14,262 bases of DNA from JAISGQ01 sp045534445 (GTDB lineage: Bacteria; Bacillota; Clostridia; Oscillospirales; Acutalibacteraceae). The stretch is from the NCBI GenBank assembly GCA_045534445.1, contig JAZSJQ010000026.1, forward strand, positions 1 to 14,262, written 5' to 3'. Shown here piece after piece: positions 7,152-13,168 of the stretch (the stretch's first letter is position 1; each line of letters begins with the position of its first letter). The position numbers and the translations under genes were made by a program. A model generated the notes under the pieces. That model was not told the origin of the DNA and ran no database searches. It was given only the letters and a program-made list of their open reading frames with translations.

Positions 7152-7385
7152 TCAGAGATCCTGTAAATCTGCGGCAGTAATATGATTTTCAAGATTGTCT
7201 CTTGCAAGATCGGAATCTATTTCGGCATAGATCTTAGGTATTGGCTTGTCGTGAAGAAGTCTGTTCCGTGGTTTGATTACTGATTCGGTTGGAACATGAC
7301 CGTCTTTTACAGCAGTATAAACCGAAGAACGGGGTACAGGAGAAAAGTCTGATTGATTACGGAGTTTTATGCTGTTTTCTGTCAT
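7152..7385 (-). CDS. small hypothetical protein (77 residues)
   Basis: The reading frame is longer upstream, but the ATG at 7385 has a very good ribosome binding site, GAGGTGAT, 4 nt before it; the longer start lacks one. The product begins MTENSIKLRNQSDFS and ends ENHITAADLQDL. It is hydrophilic, with a basic middle (VIKPRNRLLHDKPIPK) and an acidic C-terminal third, without signal peptide, membrane segment or cysteine motif. I do not recognise a family. It is divergent from the HAD hydrolase gene, with 231 bp between starts, and faces the terminator of the CofE-like gene. The strong ribosome binding site is the main evidence that it is real. Confidence 0.6.
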   Translation of the reverse strand: MTENSIKLRNQSDFSPVPRSSVYTAVKDGHVPTESVIKPRNRLLHDKPIPKIYAEIDSDLARDNLENHITAADLQDL

Positions 7386-7518
7386 ATTTATCACCTCAGG
7401 GATAGTGTTCCGTGCGGATGGAAAGTTTATTACATGTATGAAGTGGAAAGAGAACAGCAAGTTGGTTCAGTGAATTCTCACCGGAAAATACTATTCTGAT
7501 TACTATTGACTATCATGC

Positions 7519-7534
7519 TGATTGTTGACAATCA
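7519..7534. promoter_or_regulatory. palindrome overlapping the -35 element of the HAD promoter
   Basis: TGATTGT (7519-7525), TG, ACAATCA (7528-7534) is a perfect 7-bp inverted repeat containing the whole -35 hexamer. A related copy, TTGACTATCA (7506-7515), repeats TTGACAATCA (7525-7534) 19 bp upstream. A repressor bound here would block polymerase; which regulator would bind is unknown. Confidence 0.55.
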
Positions 7535-7553
7535 AGGTGTAAAAACTTATAAT
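7525..7553 (+). promoter_or_regulatory. perfect-consensus sigma-A promoter of the HAD gene
   Basis: TTGACA (7525-7530), a 17-bp spacer and TATAAT (7548-7553): all twelve hexamer positions match. The predicted start near 7560 leaves a leader of about 57 nt. Confidence 0.88.
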
Positions 7554-7616
7554 TTTTGATACAGAAACGCAATAACACGGAAATGTTTTGTTCGAATAAT
7601 AAGGAGAATATAAATA

Positions 7617-8357
7617 ATGGCAATAAAATGGATTTTTTTCGATCTTGACGGAACACTGCTTCCCATGGACCAGGACGAATTTGTCAATGCGTATTTCGGT
7701 ACTATAGCAGCTAAAATGGCACCTTTCGGATATGAGCCTGAAAAGCTTATAAAGGGTATATGGAAAGGTACCGAGGCAATGATTAGGAATGACGGAAAGG
7801 TAACTAATGAAAAAGCTTTCTGGAACTGTTTTTCGGAAATGTTCGGGTGCGACAGTGAGGTTGAAATACCGCGCTTTCAGACATACTATGAAACTGATTT
7901 TGATAAAGTACAAGCAGTATGCGGATATAACGAAAAGGCTAAGCAGACAGTTGATGAAATAGCAAAAATTGGATTTAAAACTGTGCTTGCAACAAATCCT
8001 ATTTTTCCTTCGATTGCCACCGAAAAGCGCATAAAATGGGCAGGCTTTGAACCTTCATATTTTGAATTGTTTACTACATATGAGAACTGCAGCTACTGTA
8101 AGCCTAACCTTGATTACTACCGTGAAATAATTGATAAGCTCGGTTGTAAGGCTGAGGAATGTCTGATGGTAGGCAATGATGTGGGAGAGGATATGATAGC
8201 AGAGAAGCTTGGTATGAAGGTTTTCCTGCTTACTGACTGTATAATCAATAAGAATAATGCGGATATTTCATCTTACCCCAGCGGCGGCTTTGATGAGCTT
8301 CTTGAATATGTAAAGGGACTCAAGAAGAAAAAGAGAAGATTTCTTTTTATGAAATAA
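7617..8357 (+). CDS. HAD-superfamily hydrolase (phosphatase-like)
   Basis: A 246-residue cytoplasmic hydrolase with all four HAD motifs: I, DLDGT with nucleophile Asp9 and general acid Asp11; II, LATNP with Thr126; III, Lys162 in CKPNLDYYREI; IV, MVGNDVGEDM with Asp188, Glu191 and Asp192 for Mg2+. The segment between motifs I and II (about residues 17-105) forms a helical cap, as in phosphoglycolate phosphatase-like members. The substrate, presumably a small phosphorylated metabolite, cannot be read. The C-terminal end is strongly basic (KKKKRRFLF). AAGGAG at 7601-7606 lies 10 nt before the ATG. It is a single-gene unit between a consensus promoter and a bidirectional terminator. Confidence 0.9.
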   Translation: MAIKWIFFDLDGTLLPMDQDEFVNAYFGTIAAKMAPFGYEPEKLIKGIWKGTEAMIRNDGKVTNEKAFWNCFSEMFGCDSEVEIPRFQTYYETDFDKVQAVCGYNEKAKQTVDEIAKIGFKTVLATNPIFPSIATEKRIKWAGFEPSYFELFTTYENCSYCKPNLDYYREIIDKLGCKAEECLMVGNDVGEDMIAEKLGMKVFLLTDCIINKNNADISSYPSGGFDELLEYVKGLKKKKRRFLFMK

Positions 8358-8362
8358 GTTTT

Positions 8363-8392
8363 AAAAAGGCTCGGATAATTCCGAGCCTTTTT
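8363..8392. terminator. bidirectional terminator between the HAD gene and spoVT
   Basis: A 13-bp perfect stem, AAAAAGGCTCGGA (8363-8375) and TCCGAGCCTTTTT (8380-8392), with a TAAT loop. It lies 5 bp after the plus-strand stop and 1 bp before the minus-strand stop; the A and T ends give a T tail in both directions. Confidence 0.93.
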
Positions 8393-8393
8393 G

Positions 8394-8936
8394 CTATTCT
8401 TCAAGCTGCCTGCCAAGAAAGTCAGCGGCAAGCTGTGCCATTTTAACTTCGATGTCTTTGGGAAGTGTGCCTGAGTCGTTTTCGAGAAGTACAACAGCAC
8501 CTGAAATATCACCGGAAGCAATTATTGGGAATGAGGCAACGGTTCGACGGTCTATGCCTTCTACAGACATAAACATATTCACCTCATTTGTGCGTGCGAT
8601 ATAGCTTTCCCTGTTTTCCATAAGAGACTCAAGCTCTGCAGTAACTCTTCTTTCAAGGTATTCCTTTTTTGATACACCTGCAGCGGCAACAACATGGTCG
8701 CGGTCGCAGATTATGGCAGGATAGCCTGTGCTTTTGCACAGTACATCTGCATATTGGGTTGAATGAGGGGAAAGTTCTCCGATGGGAGAATACTTCTTGA
8801 AGATGACCTCACCGTCGTTGTCGGTGTATATTTCAAGCGGGTCGCCCTCTCTGATTCTCATGGTGCGGCGGATTTCTTTTGGAATAACAACACGACCGAG
8901 GTCGTCAATGCGTCTTACAATTCCTGTTGCTTTCAT
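8394..8936 (-). CDS. spoVT: stage V sporulation protein T, AbrB-like regulator
   Basis: A 180-residue protein, close to the 178 residues of Bacillus subtilis SpoVT. Residues 1-50 form the swapped-hairpin AbrB DNA-binding domain (MKATGIVRRIDDLGRVVIPK, then REGDPLEIYTD). Residues of about 55-180 form the GAF-like sensor half, including STGYPAIICDRDHVVAAAG and SGDISGAVVLLEND. SpoVT adjusts expression of sigma-G-dependent genes in the forespore and affects spore coat and germination. The frame extends upstream to 9047, but the ATG at 8936 begins the conserved domain and has AAGGAG 10 nt before it. The ligand of the GAF half is unknown. An 8-bp inverted repeat lies just upstream (8956-8983). It is separated from the MerR gene by that gene's terminator. 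Confidence 0.92.
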   Translation of the reverse strand: MKATGIVRRIDDLGRVVIPKEIRRTMRIREGDPLEIYTDNDGEVIFKKYSPIGELSPHSTQYADVLCKSTGYPAIICDRDHVVAAAGVSKKEYLERRVTAELESLMENRESYIARTNEVNMFMSVEGIDRRTVASFPIIASGDISGAVVLLENDSGTLPKDIEVKMAQLAADFLGRQLEE

Positions 8937-8955
8937 ATATATAAATCTCCTTGTT

Positions 8956-8983
8956 TTGCAAATTTCGATAGTATTATTTGCAA
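8956..8983. promoter_or_regulatory. inverted repeat upstream of spoVT
   Basis: TTGCAAAT (8956-8963) and ATTTGCAA (8976-8983) are perfect 8-bp arms 12 bp apart, 20 bp before the spoVT start. On the minus strand, a GTATA at about 8996-9000 and GCAAATAAT inside the repeat loosely resemble a forespore sigma (F/G) promoter. SpoVT represses its own gene in B. subtilis, so an autoregulatory site is plausible. The promoter reading is weak. Confidence 0.4.
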
Positions 8984-9006
8984 GAAGAGGAGAAATATAC
9001 GAGAGT

Positions 9007-9046
9007 AAAAAATGCGAGGAAGAATGATTAAACATTATTCCTCGCA
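9007..9046 (-). terminator. terminator of the membrane MerR gene
   Basis: TGCGAGGAA (9013-9021) pairs with TTCCTCGCA (9038-9046). Past one G/A mismatch, AATG pairs with CATT around an ATTAAA loop. On the minus strand the stem is followed directly by six T (plus-strand A at 9007-9012). It has no T tail on the plus strand, so it acts on the minus-strand transcript only, 77 bp after the MerR stop. Confidence 0.85.
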
Positions 9047-9122
9047 CTCTGATGAAACATATATATGTCTAAATTAATGAGATGGGGATATGGTTTTGTA
9101 TACTCAGGCGGTTTTAAAATGC

Positions 9123-9881
9123 CTATATACATATTAAGGCTATTGCTGTAATGAGTGCTGCAACAGTAATCACAACAGCGGCTATTTTTCCGATTTTTTT
9201 AATTTTTTTAGCGAGCTCAGGGTTCTTTTTGCCTATAAAGTATACGGGTAAACCCAGAATGGAGAGGAATATAATGCTGATTAATGGCCAGAAGAAGCCT
9301 TCAAGAAAAATGCTGACAGAACGGTCTTTTCCTTCAAGGATGTACCACATAAGTCCGCAGAGAAGACAGGTGCCGAGGGCTCTGAGAATACTTTCCTTTA
9401 AGTCGTAACGAGGCTTTCCTTCATAATCTGCAAGATCAAACTCTTTAAGAATGACACTCTTTTCAAATTCAATTACGTCATTCAATATATCCTTGAATCT
9501 GAAACCGGACTTTTCAAGGTTGTTGATTTCTTCAAGATACATATTTTCGTCGAGAGTGAAAATATCTTCATTTCTTTCCTGCATGGTCTTGCTGACGTTG
9601 ATTGCGCCCTCTAATTCCTTTATCTGGTTTTCGAGATCAGTGATATTTTTGTCGAGCAGGGACTGAAGAGTGCATTCTCCATCAAGTGTCTTCTTGATAT
9701 CTGAGACCGAAATGCCTATTCTTCTAAGAATAATAATCTTTTTCAAGGTTGCAACATTTTCATCACTGTACTCGCGATATGAATTATTTTGCCTCTCAGG
9801 TTTGATCAGATTCTCCTTTTCGTAAAATCTGACAGTTGCTCTGGGGATCCCCAGATGTTCTTCCAATTGCTTGATTGTCAT
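9123..9881 (-). CDS. MerR-family regulator with C-terminal membrane anchor
   Basis: A 252-residue protein. An N-terminal MerR winged helix-turn-helix spans about residues 1-70: MTIKQLEEHLGIPRATVRFYE, then the wing NNSYREYSDENV and LRRIGISVSDIKKTL. A coiled-coil dimerisation helix covers about 73-105 (LLDKNITDLENQIKELEGAI). A linker runs to about 160, and three predicted membrane segments follow at about 165-182, 191-217 and 230-252. Most MerR proteins are soluble with a small ligand domain; here the effector part appears to be in the membrane. This suggests it senses an envelope signal or a hydrophobic compound and acts while tethered. AAGGAGG lies 7 nt before the ATG. The upstream promoter has the 19-bp spacer typical of MerR targets, implying autoregulation. 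No target transporter is adjacent. Confidence 0.88.
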   Translation of the reverse strand: MTIKQLEEHLGIPRATVRFYEKENLIKPERQNNSYREYSDENVATLKKIIILRRIGISVSDIKKTLDGECTLQSLLDKNITDLENQIKELEGAINVSKTMQERNEDIFTLDENMYLEEINNLEKSGFRFKDILNDVIEFEKSVILKEFDLADYEGKPRYDLKESILRALGTCLLCGLMWYILEGKDRSVSIFLEGFFWPLISIIFLSILGLPVYFIGKKNPELAKKIKKIGKIAAVVITVAALITAIALICI

Positions 9882-9904
9882 AAAATAACCTCCTTTTAGC
9901 TAAG

Positions 9905-9935
9905 GTTATAAGGTATAAACAAGGTTTACAGTCAA
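9905..9935 (-). promoter_or_regulatory. MerR-type promoter with 19-bp spacer
   Basis: On the minus strand, TTGACT (9930-9935) and TATAAC (9905-9910) are 19 bp apart. That spacing is too long for ordinary sigma-A promoters but typical of those twisted open by MerR regulators. The spacer holds an imperfect dyad, ATAAAC-AAG-GTTTAC (9915-9929 on plus). A further 7-bp inverted repeat, ATAACCT (9885-9891) and AGGTTAT (9903-9909), joins the ribosome binding site to the -10. Confidence 0.75.
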
Positions 9936-10050
9936 GTGTTTTTTCAAATTTAATGCAAAAAAGTAGATTGTTTCATAAAATTTCATTTTCAGTATATCAT
10001 AAGTGTGATTTACCGGCAAGTCAGGTGATAAGAAGGAGAAGACATCAAAA

Positions 10051-10082
10051 AATAATGAGGCACAGTTTAATCTGTGCCTCAT
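10051..10082 (-). terminator. terminator of the XRE regulator gene
   Basis: ATGAGGCACAG (10055-10065) and CTGTGCCTCAT (10072-10082) form a perfect 11-bp stem around a 6-nt loop. On the minus strand it is followed by TATTTTTTG, a T-rich tail. It lies 25 bp after the XRE stop codon. Confidence 0.88.
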
Positions 10083-10106
10083 CAGAAAAGTCAATGTTTA
10101 AACATA

Positions 10107-10535
10107 CTAATCAATGGTTTTGCAAAGGATCAACCCCAGAATCAATGTCAATGTAATAAAGACAGCGCTGTAGCCTATACCAAAATTAAACAAAACAGAT
10201 CCTGTTACGGCAGAAACGAGCATAAGACAAAGCAATATTTTCTGCAGGCGGGTATAGGTTTTATTGACCTTCTTTAATAACGCAAATATATTTTCCTCAG
10301 ATTTTTCTTCCTTTTCTTCTTCAACGATCTTTTCACCTGACAGCAGTTCATTGATTGTAATGCCCAACTCGCTTGTGAGAGTCTGAAGGGAAGAGATATC
10401 AGGCATGCATCTGCCGTTTTCCCACTTGCTGATTGCTTTATCGGTTACACCCAATTTTTCTGCAAGGTCTTTCTGAGTAAGATTTTTCTCTTTTCTGCAT
10501 TCTGCAATAAACATCCCGATTTTTTCCTGATTCAT
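10107..10535 (-). CDS. XRE-family (Cro/CI type) regulator with two C-terminal membrane segments
   Basis: A 142-residue protein. Residues 6-64 form an HTH_3 domain, with LTQKDLAEKLGVTDKAISKW as the helix-turn-helix and NGRCMPDISSLQTLTSELG completing the fold. A Glu/Lys-rich linker (about 66-92, EKIVEEEKEEKSEEN) leads to predicted membrane helices at about 98-118 and 121-139. Small XRE proteins anchored this way are known in Firmicutes, but their signals are mostly uncharacterised. AGGAGG precedes the ATG at a normal distance. It sits immediately upstream of the membrane-tethered MerR gene in the same orientation, but each has its own terminator or promoter. No clear promoter was found in its 199-bp upstream gap. 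Confidence 0.88.
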   Translation of the reverse strand: MNQEKIGMFIAECRKEKNLTQKDLAEKLGVTDKAISKWENGRCMPDISSLQTLTSELGITINELLSGEKIVEEEKEEKSEENIFALLKKVNKTYTRLQKILLCLMLVSAVTGSVLFNFGIGYSAVFITLTLILGLILCKTID

Positions 10536-10681
10536 GTTTTTATCCTCCTGGAATTTTTTCTTTATTGTATTACTCGAAGTTAAGATTTCCTATATCCCGC
10601 AGGTAGAGTCTGACGGCTTTGAGTCAAAAAACAGGTATACCAATGGTAGAGTTTTACGAAATATGTTCAATGCATACAAAA

Positions 10682-10728
10682 ATAGACCGTGGGTAATGTG
10701 AATATAGACTATGGGTTGTTACATGAAT
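10682..10728. repeat. imperfect tandem repeat of about 22-25 bp
   Basis: ATAGACCGTGGGTAATGTGAAT (first unit, 10682-10703) is followed directly by a second unit at 10704-10728 sharing ATAGAC, TGGGT and TGAAT at matching places. It lies in the gap between the small exported protein gene and the XRE gene, upstream of the latter. It may be an operator pair or a decayed duplication. Confidence 0.45.
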
Positions 10729-10734
10729 AGGTCT

Positions 10735-11106
10735 TTATTCAACTGCACGCTCGCTGTCTTCGTAATCAAGAAGAGCCCATGCTCCGCTGCTGTACTGATG
10801 GAGCTGACAGTCATAATAGACATAAGGATCGGGAGCTTTTTCATTGCCGGGAATCTGTATGCAGTTGACGGTGCTTCCGTCTGTATATACATATAGGTAT
10901 ACGTCTGGAGCCCCTTCTGCTGCACCGCCGTAAAAATGGAAATCGTATTTAAAGTCATCACTGAAATGGTTTTTGGCTATGTTTTCGGCACGAGTCAGAT
11001 TGTCGGCTTCGAATTTTTCTCTTTCCTCATCTGTCATGCAGCAGGTGAGAGAAAGCACGGTCAGCAAAGTTATTAACAGGCATATGATTTTAAATGAATT
11101 TTTCAT
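10735..11106 (-). CDS. small exported protein, possible lipoprotein
   Basis: A 123-residue hypothetical protein. Residues 1-23 form a signal peptide: MKNS, a hydrophobic core, then SLTCC. Either Cys22 or Cys23 could be lipidated, but the residue before it is Thr or Cys rather than the usual Gly/Ala/Ser, so the lipobox is poor. The mature part starts with a charged helix (DEEREKFEADNLTRAENIAKNHF) and continues as a Tyr/Asp-rich domain, with strands such as YDFHFYGG and DVYLYVYTDGS, ending acidic. It is not a family I recognise. AGGA lies 7 nt before the ATG. It is divergent from the MarR operon. No terminator follows, so its transcript may continue into the XRE gene. Confidence 0.7.
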   Translation of the reverse strand: MKNSFKIICLLITLLTVLSLTCCMTDEEREKFEADNLTRAENIAKNHFSDDFKYDFHFYGGAAEGAPDVYLYVYTDGSTVNCIQIPGNEKAPDPYVYYDCQLHQYSSGAWALLDYEDSERAVE

Positions 11107-11136
11107 GATTATTCCTCACAGATTCAGATTTGAGTT

Positions 11137-11159
11137 ATCTTCGGAATTAATACGAAGAT
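11137..11159. promoter_or_regulatory. inverted repeat in the leader of the small exported protein gene
   Basis: ATCTTCG (11137-11143) and CGAAGAT (11153-11159) are perfect 7-bp arms with a 9-nt gap, 30 bp upstream of the start on the minus strand. A weak sigma-A-like pair lies further upstream on the minus strand (TTGATT, 17 bp, TAATAT), so the repeat would fall in the transcribed leader. Confidence 0.4.
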
Positions 11160-11249
11160 TGTTCAATATATTACATTCTGTTTACTGAAAAATCAATATT
11201 AATCAGATGAAACTATGACAAATATTAAACGAAAGTTCACAAACTTCAA

Positions 11250-11278
11250 TTGACTAAATTATAAAAACAATTTATAAT
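11250..11278 (+). promoter_or_regulatory. sigma-A promoter of the marR-citrate synthase operon
   Basis: TTGACT (11250-11255), a 17-bp spacer and TATAAT (11273-11278), with a start expected near 11285. That position falls in the palindrome at 11284-11299, so a bound repressor would block initiation. Confidence 0.85.
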
Positions 11279-11283
11279 TATTA

Positions 11284-11299
11284 GTAAACAAAAGTTTAC
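11284..11299. promoter_or_regulatory. probable MarR operator
   Basis: GTAAAC (11284-11289), AAAA, GTTTAC (11294-11299) is a perfect 16-bp palindrome at the transcription start, of the size bound by MarR dimers. The 15-mer at 11291-11305 (AAAGTTTACCAATTT) matches 12 of 15 bases of AAAGTTCACAAACTT at 11232-11246, upstream of the -35, suggesting a second site. Confidence 0.65.
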
Positions 11300-11321
11300 C
11301 AATTTGGCGGAGGAGAGCGTT

Positions 11322-11789
11322 ATGAGCGAATTACCCCCTCAAGCGGCGGGGGATATTGCCGATATGGTTGTGCTGATAGCGGAGCATCTGTCTCGTCCTT
11401 TCGAAGAACGTTTCAGAGACAGCTTTACGGCACTGCAGATTTATACGATGTGTAAGCTTGCTATGAACGGCCCCATGACAATGACAGAGCTTGCTGACTC
11501 CATGCACGTTACAAAGCAGCAGATGACAAAAGTAATCGGTAAGCTGGCGCAGGACGGTCATGTCAGCAGACACCATGACGATCACGACAGAAGAGTGATT
11601 ATATCTGAGCTGTCACATGAGACTCTTGAATACATAAAAATACGAAGAGAAAGCTTTTCTGAATATATTAAATCTGTTTTTTCGAAACTTGATGATAAGG
11701 AAATGCAGGAACTGAGCAATGCGATAGGTACTATCAACAGGATAATGCACAAGCTTTCAGAGACAGCAAATGAGGAGATGAATGCATGA
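11322..11789 (+). CDS. MarR-family transcriptional regulator
   Basis: A 155-residue regulator. A dimerisation helix begins near residue 11, and the winged helix-turn-helix spans about 50-97: PMTMTELADSMHVTKQQMTK, LAQDGHVSRHHDDHDRRVII with the DxDRR-type wing, then a long C-terminal helix. MarR dimers bind short palindromes and are usually released by small molecules. The frame can be read from a TTG at 11304, but GGAGGAG (11309-11315) lies 6 nt before the ATG at 11322, which is the better start. The last bases overlap the citrate synthase start (ATGA). A palindrome at its own promoter points to autoregulation, with citrate synthase as the co-regulated gene. The ligand is unknown. The HH/DD-rich wing (residues 84-88) is a little unusual. 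Confidence 0.9.
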   Translation: MSELPPQAAGDIADMVVLIAEHLSRPFEERFRDSFTALQIYTMCKLAMNGPMTMTELADSMHVTKQQMTKVIGKLAQDGHVSRHHDDHDRRVIISELSHETLEYIKIRRESFSEYIKSVFSKLDDKEMQELSNAIGTINRIMHKLSETANEEMNA

Positions 11790-13168
11790 TATTGAACAAT
11801 AATACTGAATTTACAAAGGTAACACCTACAATAGAACGCTATTCCGAGCAGTGTGTGAGAAGCAGCACCATAGATACCAATCTCTACAGCAAGTACGAAG
11901 TCAAACGCGGTCTCCGCGACCTTGACGGAAGAGGCGTGCTGACAGGGCTTACCGAAATATCTGAGATACAGTCAACCAGGGAAGAGGACGGAGTCAGAGT
12001 CCCTTGCGACGGACAGCTTTTTTACAGAGGCTATGATATAAATCAGTTAACAAAGGGTTTCCTTGATGACAAGCGTTTCGGTTTTGAGGAAACTGCCTAT
12101 CTTCTTATGTTCGGTGAACTTCCCACCAATGAGCAGCTTCAGGAATTCTGCGCGGTGCTTGCAGGGTACAGAAGCCTTCCCACAAGCTTTGTTCGCGATA
12201 TAATCATGAAGGCGCCCAGCTTTGATATGATGAATACTCTTGCACGAAGCGTTCTGACGCTTTATTCCTATGACGGCAATGCGAATGATACCTCACTTCC
12301 CAATGTTGTTCGTCAGTGCCTGCAGCTTATAGCACTTTTTCCGCTTCTTTCCGTATACGGTTATCAGGCATATGAACATTACCACAATAACGGAAGCCTT
12401 TTTATTCACACTCCACGTCCTGAGCTTTCTACAGCTGAGAATATTCTCTATATGCTCAGACCTGACAGCAGCTATACTGAACTTGAAGCAAGAATACTCG
12501 ACCTTGCTCTCGTACTTCATGCAGAGCACGGCGGCGGTAATAACTCTACGTTTACGACCCACGTTGTTGCTTCATCCGGTACAGACACCTATTCTGTAAT
12601 TGCAGGCGCTCTCGGCTCTCTCAAGGGTCCCCGTCATGGCGGCGCAAACATAAAGGTGGTTCAGATGTTTGATGACATGATGAATACCCTTGATGACTGG
12701 ACTGATGAGGAGCAGATAACCCAGTATCTTGAAAATGTTCTCGATAAGAAGGCATTTGATAATTCGGGACTCATTTACGGTATGGGTCATGCTATATATT
12801 CTCTTTCTGATCCCAGAGCCCGTGTTTTCAGAGGCTTTGTAAAGACACTTTCAGAGGAAAAGGGTTTTGAAAAGGAATATAAGATGTACTCAACCGTTGA
12901 GCGCATTGCACCTCAGATCATAGGAAAGCGAAGAAAAACCTATAAGGGAGTCAGCGCAAATATCGACTTCTACAGTGGCTTTGTTTATAAGATGCTCAAC
13001 CTTCCTCTTGAGCTTTATACTCCAATATTTGCAATTGCAAGAATTGCAGGATGGAGCGCTCATCTGATCGAGGAAAATATTAATGTCGGCAAAATTATCC
13101 GACCTGCATATATGAATATTGCGGACAGGAGAGACTATGTCCCCATGAAGGACAGAAAAGATCAGTAA
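11786..13168 (+). CDS. citrate synthase (citrate/2-methylcitrate synthase family)
   Basis: A 460-residue enzyme joining oxaloacetate and acetyl-CoA into citrate. The catalytic triad is present: His284 in GPRHGGAN, His335 in GMGHAIYSLSDPRA and Asp394 in NIDFYSG. Substrate-binding arginines are seen in DPRA, in FAIARIAGWSAHLIEE and in IIRPAYMN. The N-terminal extension of about 45 residues before LRDLDGRGVLTGLTEI is usual for the long clostridial form. In anaerobes it mainly feeds citrate to 2-oxoglutarate and glutamate. It overlaps marR by 4 bp, and a GAGGAG before the ATG (11786) lies within marR. A 2-methylcitrate synthase activity cannot be excluded, but no other propionate genes are nearby. 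A strong terminator follows. Confidence 0.93.
   Translation: MILNNNTEFTKVTPTIERYSEQCVRSSTIDTNLYSKYEVKRGLRDLDGRGVLTGLTEISEIQSTREEDGVRVPCDGQLFYRGYDINQLTKGFLDDKRFGFEETAYLLMFGELPTNEQLQEFCAVLAGYRSLPTSFVRDIIMKAPSFDMMNTLARSVLTLYSYDGNANDTSLPNVVRQCLQLIALFPLLSVYGYQAYEHYHNNGSLFIHTPRPELSTAENILYMLRPDSSYTELEARILDLALVLHAEHGGGNNSTFTTHVVASSGTDTYSVIAGALGSLKGPRHGGANIKVVQMFDDMMNTLDDWTDEEQITQYLENVLDKKAFDNSGLIYGMGHAIYSLSDPRARVFRGFVKTLSEEKGFEKEYKMYSTVERIAPQIIGKRRKTYKGVSANIDFYSGFVYKMLNLPLELYTPIFAIARIAGWSAHLIEENINVGKIIRPAYMNIADRRDYVPMKDRKDQ

Noticed and set aside
7386..7460. Longer start at 7460 for the small hypothetical protein
   Set aside because: The internal ATG at 7385 has a near-ideal ribosome binding site, and the extra 25 residues have none in front.
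7503..7913. A 136-codon minus-strand frame over the HAD promoter and gene start
   Set aside because: It is antisense to a complete HAD gene with all four motifs and to its perfect promoter; the composition is typical of a shadow frame.
8937..9047. Upstream extension of spoVT to a start at 9047
   Set aside because: The extra 37 residues precede the conserved AbrB domain start, overlap the inverted repeat and the neighbouring terminator, and lack the good AAGGAG that serves the ATG at 8936.
9911..11299. GTAAAC/GTTTAC half-sites shared by the MerR and MarR promoters as one common regulon
   Set aside because: The gaps differ (3 versus 4 bp), one arm is imperfect at the MerR site, and such AT-rich hexamers are likely to match by chance.
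11304..11321. TTG start at 11304 for the MarR gene
   Set aside because: The six added codons contain the GGAGGAG ribosome binding site for the ATG at 11322.
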